Assembly: GCA_024280485.1 (NCBI GenBank)
Contig: JAJRQB010000030.1
Coordinates: forward strand, 1 to 64,000
DNA from: Deltaproteobacteria bacterium
Lineage (GTDB): Bacteria; Desulfobacterota; Desulfuromonadia; Desulfuromonadales; Geopsychrobacteraceae
Length of the DNA: 64,000 nt
Reading direction: 5' to 3'
In this document: piece after piece, positions 61,273-64,000 of the stretch
How positions within the stretch are numbered: position 1 is the first letter of the stretch
Layout of the letters: each line of letters opens with the position of its first letter
The notes under the pieces: generated by a model
Databases searched by the model: none
Seen by the model: the letters and a program-made list of their open reading frames with translations, nothing else
Told to the model about the DNA's origin: nothing
Position numbers and translations under genes: made by a program

Positions 61273-61959
61273 TTAAGGTACGTAGACATAAAACCACTTA
61301 GCATTGAGCAATGTTTCCACAAAAGCTGTTGGATCAGACATTCCAATCAGGTGTTGGTATGATTTCACTGCAAATTTTCCCGGCTCAATTGCCATGTAGA
61401 TATCACTGATTGCATCACCTGATTCCCAGGGACCAATATCCATCGCCTTGATGATTGCCTCTCTACGCAATGTCGGTAATGCCGCTAATTGGGTTGAATG
61501 AGCCAGATATTCTTGTGGGCCGGGGCTTATTGGCTTGAATTTCAAATTGTGCTGTACCACGGCATGCGCTACCTCATGCGCGATGGCCCCTCTGTAGTGT
61601 ATTCGGTCAAAAGGTTCGCCGTACATCTGTGGATGTTTTTCTCCTTTTAAGATCGCAGCATAGGACATCAGTTGAATGTGGTCATTGCGGCTGTCGTAAC
61701 TGCCATAGGCATCATAGCCGTGATTGCTGATCTTCTCTTCAACAATGTCAAAGTGGATTTTGCGCTGAAGACTCAAATTGTAACGGGATAGAAAGACGAT
61801 CGCTTGGTTCGCTGCAAGGCAGATTTCTACAATGTTCTCTTTATCCTCTGAAGAGACTTCAACGTTGGGCAGATTGGGACATTCGAGGTCCTGAGAGAAA
61901 CCGAGGGATGGAAGAATCAGGAACCAAAGGACAAGCAGAGTGGTAAGCGCAAGACGCAT
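61273..61959 (-). CDS. Secreted HExxH protein of unknown function
   Basis: A 228-aa exported protein (signal LTTLLVLWFLILPSLGFSQ). It has the zincin motif HEVAH within GAIAHEVAHAVVQHN, so a metallopeptidase-like fold is possible; a third metal ligand is not evident. Two Cys near the mature N-terminus (ECPNL, EICLAAN) may form a disulfide. No family name is assigned. Confidence 0.75.
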   Translation of the reverse strand: MRLALTTLLVLWFLILPSLGFSQDLECPNLPNVEVSSEDKENIVEICLAANQAIVFLSRYNLSLQRKIHFDIVEEKISNHGYDAYGSYDSRNDHIQLMSYAAILKGEKHPQMYGEPFDRIHYRGAIAHEVAHAVVQHNLKFKPISPGPQEYLAHSTQLAALPTLRREAIIKAMDIGPWESGDAISDIYMAIEPGKFAVKSYQHLIGMSDPTAFVETLLNAKWFYVYVP

Positions 61960-62048
61960 ACTGTTCCTCCTTTGTTGAGGTTCTTCAGTTCATCATATAA
62001 GGGTTGGGGTGTCGTTGGGAATAGTGTCGCGGTTTATTTTTGTGGCTC

Positions 62049-62408
62049 TCAACCTTTTAGCCAGTGGTCGAATTCCCGATCCGTCTGTTCAGCATCGCCG
62101 AAATTCAGTTCCAGCAGCCGCCGCAGTTGAATCATGCTGTTGCCATCTTCTTTAGTGAAGCGGAAGCCGTAATCGTCCCCTTTTTGGTGCACCAGTTCCC
62201 CACGGAATTCCAGGGTCTGATCGGATGAGGGAAGGAAGATACTCAGGGCACAGCGGTCACCGGGTTTCAGGGGTAAGCCACCAGGAGCGTGAAAAAGAGC
62301 CCCCTGTAAAGCCAGATCGGACAGATCACAGGTGTGGCCGTGACCTGCGTGGGTTACCAGGGCGACTGTTTCAAATGGGATACGATGAAATTGGCGCTGC
62401 TCGGACAT
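62049..62408 (-). CDS. PilZ-domain protein (c-di-GMP receptor candidate)
   Basis: A 119-aa single-domain PilZ protein. The nucleotide-binding RxxxR is present (RQFHR). The second motif reads DLSDLALQGA, i.e. two residues longer than the canonical (D/N)xSxxG, which could affect c-di-GMP binding. The rest follows PilZ strands (GDRCALSIFLP, DYGFRF). It is a stand-alone gene next to the selenoprotein gene. The 253-bp gap to that gene (62409-62661) holds no gene. Confidence 0.8.
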   Translation of the reverse strand: MSEQRQFHRIPFETVALVTHAGHGHTCDLSDLALQGALFHAPGGLPLKPGDRCALSIFLPSSDQTLEFRGELVHQKGDDYGFRFTKEDGNSMIQLRRLLELNFGDAEQTDREFDHWLKG

Positions 62409-62661
62409 GGTTCGACTCCTTGGCTTGAGATATCGATTCTTCAGTCACGTAGCCGACGGCGGGTCCTGTGAGTATAGCATGTTGAAAGCGACTCATTGAT
62501 ATAGATGGAAGTGGGATTTTTGAGAAAAAGAGGATATAGCACTGATGTGATTTTATTCCATTACAATTTCATGGTAACCGCCAATTATGCTAGAATCTTG
62601 TTCAATAAATAATCAGTACGCAGCAGAATAGCCGCGTGGCCACCAGCTTCAGGAGGAAAAA

Positions 62662-62883
62662 ATGAAGGTCAGTATCGAATATTGTGGACAGTGAAACTAT
62701 CGCGATCGAGCCGCCGGTCTGGCGGCCAAATTTTCAGAAAGTTTTTCAGCAGAGACCAGCTTGATCGAATCTGGTGGCGGTGTTTATGAAGTTGTGGTTG
62801 ACGGTCGATTGATCTATTCAAAAAAAGCGACCGGAGAATTTCCTGATGAAGGGTTGCTGCTGGAGAGCTTGGCAAAACCTTGA
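62662..62883 (+). CDS. SelW/Rdx-family selenoprotein (in-frame UGA)
   Basis: A 73-codon gene absent from the ORF track because codon 11 is TGA. With selenocysteine there the protein begins MKVSIEYCGQU, a CxxU redox motif directly after the first beta strand, exactly as in selenoprotein W. The rest also fits the thioredoxin-like Rdx fold, with GGGVYEVVVDGRLIYSKK matching the SelW segment around its second half. ATG has AGGAGG 5 nt upstream and the frame ends in TGA before a strong terminator. A SECIS-like hairpin with the GGUCU apical loop follows the UGA. The role is redox (thiol/selenol) chemistry; partner unknown. Confidence 0.88.
62692..62726 (+). promoter_or_regulatory. Selenocysteine UGA with bacterial SECIS-like hairpin
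   Basis: TGA at 62692-62694 is followed after 15 nt by GCCGCC-GGTCT-GGCGGC. A GC stem of six pairs presents the loop GGUCU, the same loop sequence SelB recognises in the E. coli fdhF SECIS, 21 nt from the UGA (18 nt in fdhF as I recall it). Confidence 0.85.
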
Positions 62884-62927
62884 GCTGAACTTTTCTGGTT
62901 TAACATTGACGCAGTTCTGATTGAACT

Positions 62928-62963
62928 AAGGGCCAAGCTTGCAACTGTGCAAACTTGGCCCTT
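62928..62963. terminator. Bidirectional terminator between selenoprotein and SseB-like genes
   Basis: Sixteen-base arms (AAGGGCCAAGCTTGCA, loop ACTG, TGCAAACTTGGCCCTT) with a single mismatch and A/T-rich flanks. It serves both convergent genes. Confidence 0.85.
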
Positions 62964-62991
62964 AATTCTTTATTATTCAAATGGCTGCTTT

Positions 62992-63393
62992 TTAAGCCCC
63001 GCCCTTTGTCATCGCAAGCACGCCCTTGAGCCAGGAGATTTCATCCGGGCCGAATTGCTTATCATGCTCGGTGCCAACGTTCATGGCCCAATGAATTTCC
63101 GGGGATGAGATCTCTACGAGTGCAAATCCCGGCATCTGCGCGCAGGGAACATGTTTCTCGGCCCAATCGTTCAGACGCTTCTGTTCATCGAAAAAGACCA
63201 GAAAGTCGTTCCCATCATTTTCGATAATCAGAGGTAGTTCGACCACCTTCTCCCCTTTTTTTTCCTCAGAGCTCATCTTCTTGATCGGGACGAAGAAGAT
63301 TGTATTTAGAAACAGGCTGTAGAAGGTCATTTTGACGTTGGGATCTTCAGGGTTGGCCTTTAAGGCTGCGTGTGCTTTATCGAGCTCAGTCAT
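62992..63393 (-). CDS. SseB N-terminal-domain family protein
   Basis: A 133-aa cytoplasmic protein with the SseB-family pattern LDKAHAALKANPEDPNVKMTFY, LNTIFFVPI, LPLIIENDGNDFLVFFDEQKRLNDW and the closing loop. SseB-like proteins have enhanced-serine-sensitivity or type III secretion-related names, but most members, like this one, have no known function. Monocistronic, convergent with the selenoprotein gene. Confidence 0.78.
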   Translation of the reverse strand: MTELDKAHAALKANPEDPNVKMTFYSLFLNTIFFVPIKKMSSEEKKGEKVVELPLIIENDGNDFLVFFDEQKRLNDWAEKHVPCAQMPGFALVEISSPEIHWAMNVGTEHDKQFGPDEISWLKGVLAMTKGGA

Positions 63394-63613
63394 GGAGAAT
63401 TGCCTATACTATTTTGAGTTTTAAGTTCGGATTAAGTTGAAGGTCGCTACCCTAACAGATTGGGCAACGCTTTGTCATGGCGTGTAGAGTGAATCTCTGA
63501 GATGCAACAATTTGTTTGTACCGCTAATCGCGTATAAAAACAGTTTTGTCAGGCGCATTTCGGAGAACAATAACCACCTTGCTGAAATATCAGGTTCTTA
63601 TTTAAATCGACGT

Positions 63614-64000
63614 CTAAACAGTGACTTTGTTTGGAATAGGCAGCAAGACATGAATCTTAGTTCCTTTTTCGGTTCGTCTCTCCAACCAGATTTTTCCTTG
63701 ATGTTCATCGACGATATGCTTGGCGATAGTGAGACCGAGCCCGGTCCCCTTTATGGCTTTGTCGGCAGTATCCCCGCGGTAGAATTTTTCGAAGGCGTGG
63801 TTGGTCTGTTCCGAAGTCATCCCGATGCCTTGATCACAAATGGTCAAACGATAGCCTTCGTTCGTAACCTGACCAGTAATGGTAATCGGGGAGTCCTTTT
63901 CCGAAAACTTAACGGCATTGCTGAGCAAGTTTTCCATGATTTGAGCGATTTTGTCTGAATCGGCCTAGAGCAGGATTTCTGGCTCGGCGAGGTCAACATT
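63614..64000 (-). pseudogene. Histidine kinase C-terminal ATPase domain with in-frame amber codon (partial)
   Basis: The HATPase domain is complete: N box MENLLSNAVKF, G1 DQGIGM, F box FEKFYRG and G2 GTGLGL. The same frame continues upstream of the ORF-track start and is coding (ADSDKIAQI), but it has TAG at 63967-63965 where relatives carry a residue (LLxADSDKI). Reading resumes beyond (VDLAEPEILL) to the window edge. A CAG-to-TAG change would be the simplest explanation. The sensor and dimerisation parts lie outside the window. Whether the gene is dead or the base is an error is open. Confidence 0.7.

Noticed and set aside
31-63990. CRISPR arrays, tRNA or rRNA genes
   Set aside because: No regularly spaced repeats, cloverleaf-like sequence with T-loop motif, or rRNA core sequence was recognised on either strand; a covariance search could still find a short RNA.

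Overview
The window looks like a chromosome segment from a mesophilic, metabolically versatile Gram-negative bacterium, most likely a Desulfuromonadales-type deltaproteobacterium (Desulfobacterota). This is inference from gene content: sigma-54 control of acyl-CoA genes, a fused isobutyryl-CoA mutase, short-chain acyl-CoA and polyhydroxyalkanoate (PHA) metabolism, a TRAP carboxylate transporter, PilZ and a UGA-encoded selenoprotein. No rRNA or tRNA gene was seen that could settle the taxonomy.

Layout. 1-3.7 kb (-): part of a Liv-type ABC uptake operon with an acyl-CoA synthetase embedded in it. 3.9-5.7 kb (-): a PAS/sigma-54 activator lying between that operon and a divergent operon (+) of a KAS III-like synthase and IcmF. 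The divergent operon has a perfect -24/-12 promoter and the Liv operon a near-perfect one. 11.2-30.7 kb: a large PHA/acyl-CoA island with crotonase, alpha/beta hydrolase, thiolase (phaA), SDR, class III synthase phaC/phaE, XRE regulator, phasin and phaB1. It continues with a 1523-aa single-chain acyl-CoA carboxylase, a two-domain KAS III protein with an unknown partner, an SCP-x-like thiolase and a duplicated phaB2. 30.8-31.9 kb: decayed DNA with gene remnants. 31.9-49.1 kb: ordinary genes (membrane transporter, YceI with a LysR regulator, TRAP dctPQM, SDR/DUF2867, TPM and LemA proteins, LarA-like racemase, RNase R, NDH-2, AIM24-like). 49.1-58.7 kb: a defence island with a WYL regulator (frameshifted) and a four-gene Wadjet/Jet SMC system, flanked by debris (group II intron-like, AraC and DUF1127 remnants). 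58.7-64 kb: CsaA, EamA transporter, lipoate ligase family, secreted HExxH protein, PilZ, a SelW-like selenoprotein missing from the ORF track, SseB-like protein and the C-terminal part of a histidine kinase carrying an amber codon.

How the genes may work together. Organic acids could be imported and activated by the Liv/acyl-CoA synthetase operon, rearranged by IcmF and condensed by KAS III or thiolases, with reducing equivalents and carbon stored as PHA by PhaB and PhaC/PhaE on phasin-coated granules. The carboxylase, KAS III and PhaB cluster suggests an ATP-driven, malonyl-CoA-dependent route to acetoacetyl-CoA parallel to the thiolase. This is a hypothesis from gene order and active-site residues only.

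The least expected items are the SelW-like gene with an in-frame UGA and a SECIS-like hairpin, the CT-BC-BCCP carboxylase beside a KAS III fused to an unknown domain, the phaB duplication that dragged along the tail of the carboxylase gene, and the Wadjet operon whose SMC ATPase has Asp-Asn instead of Asp-Glu at Walker B.
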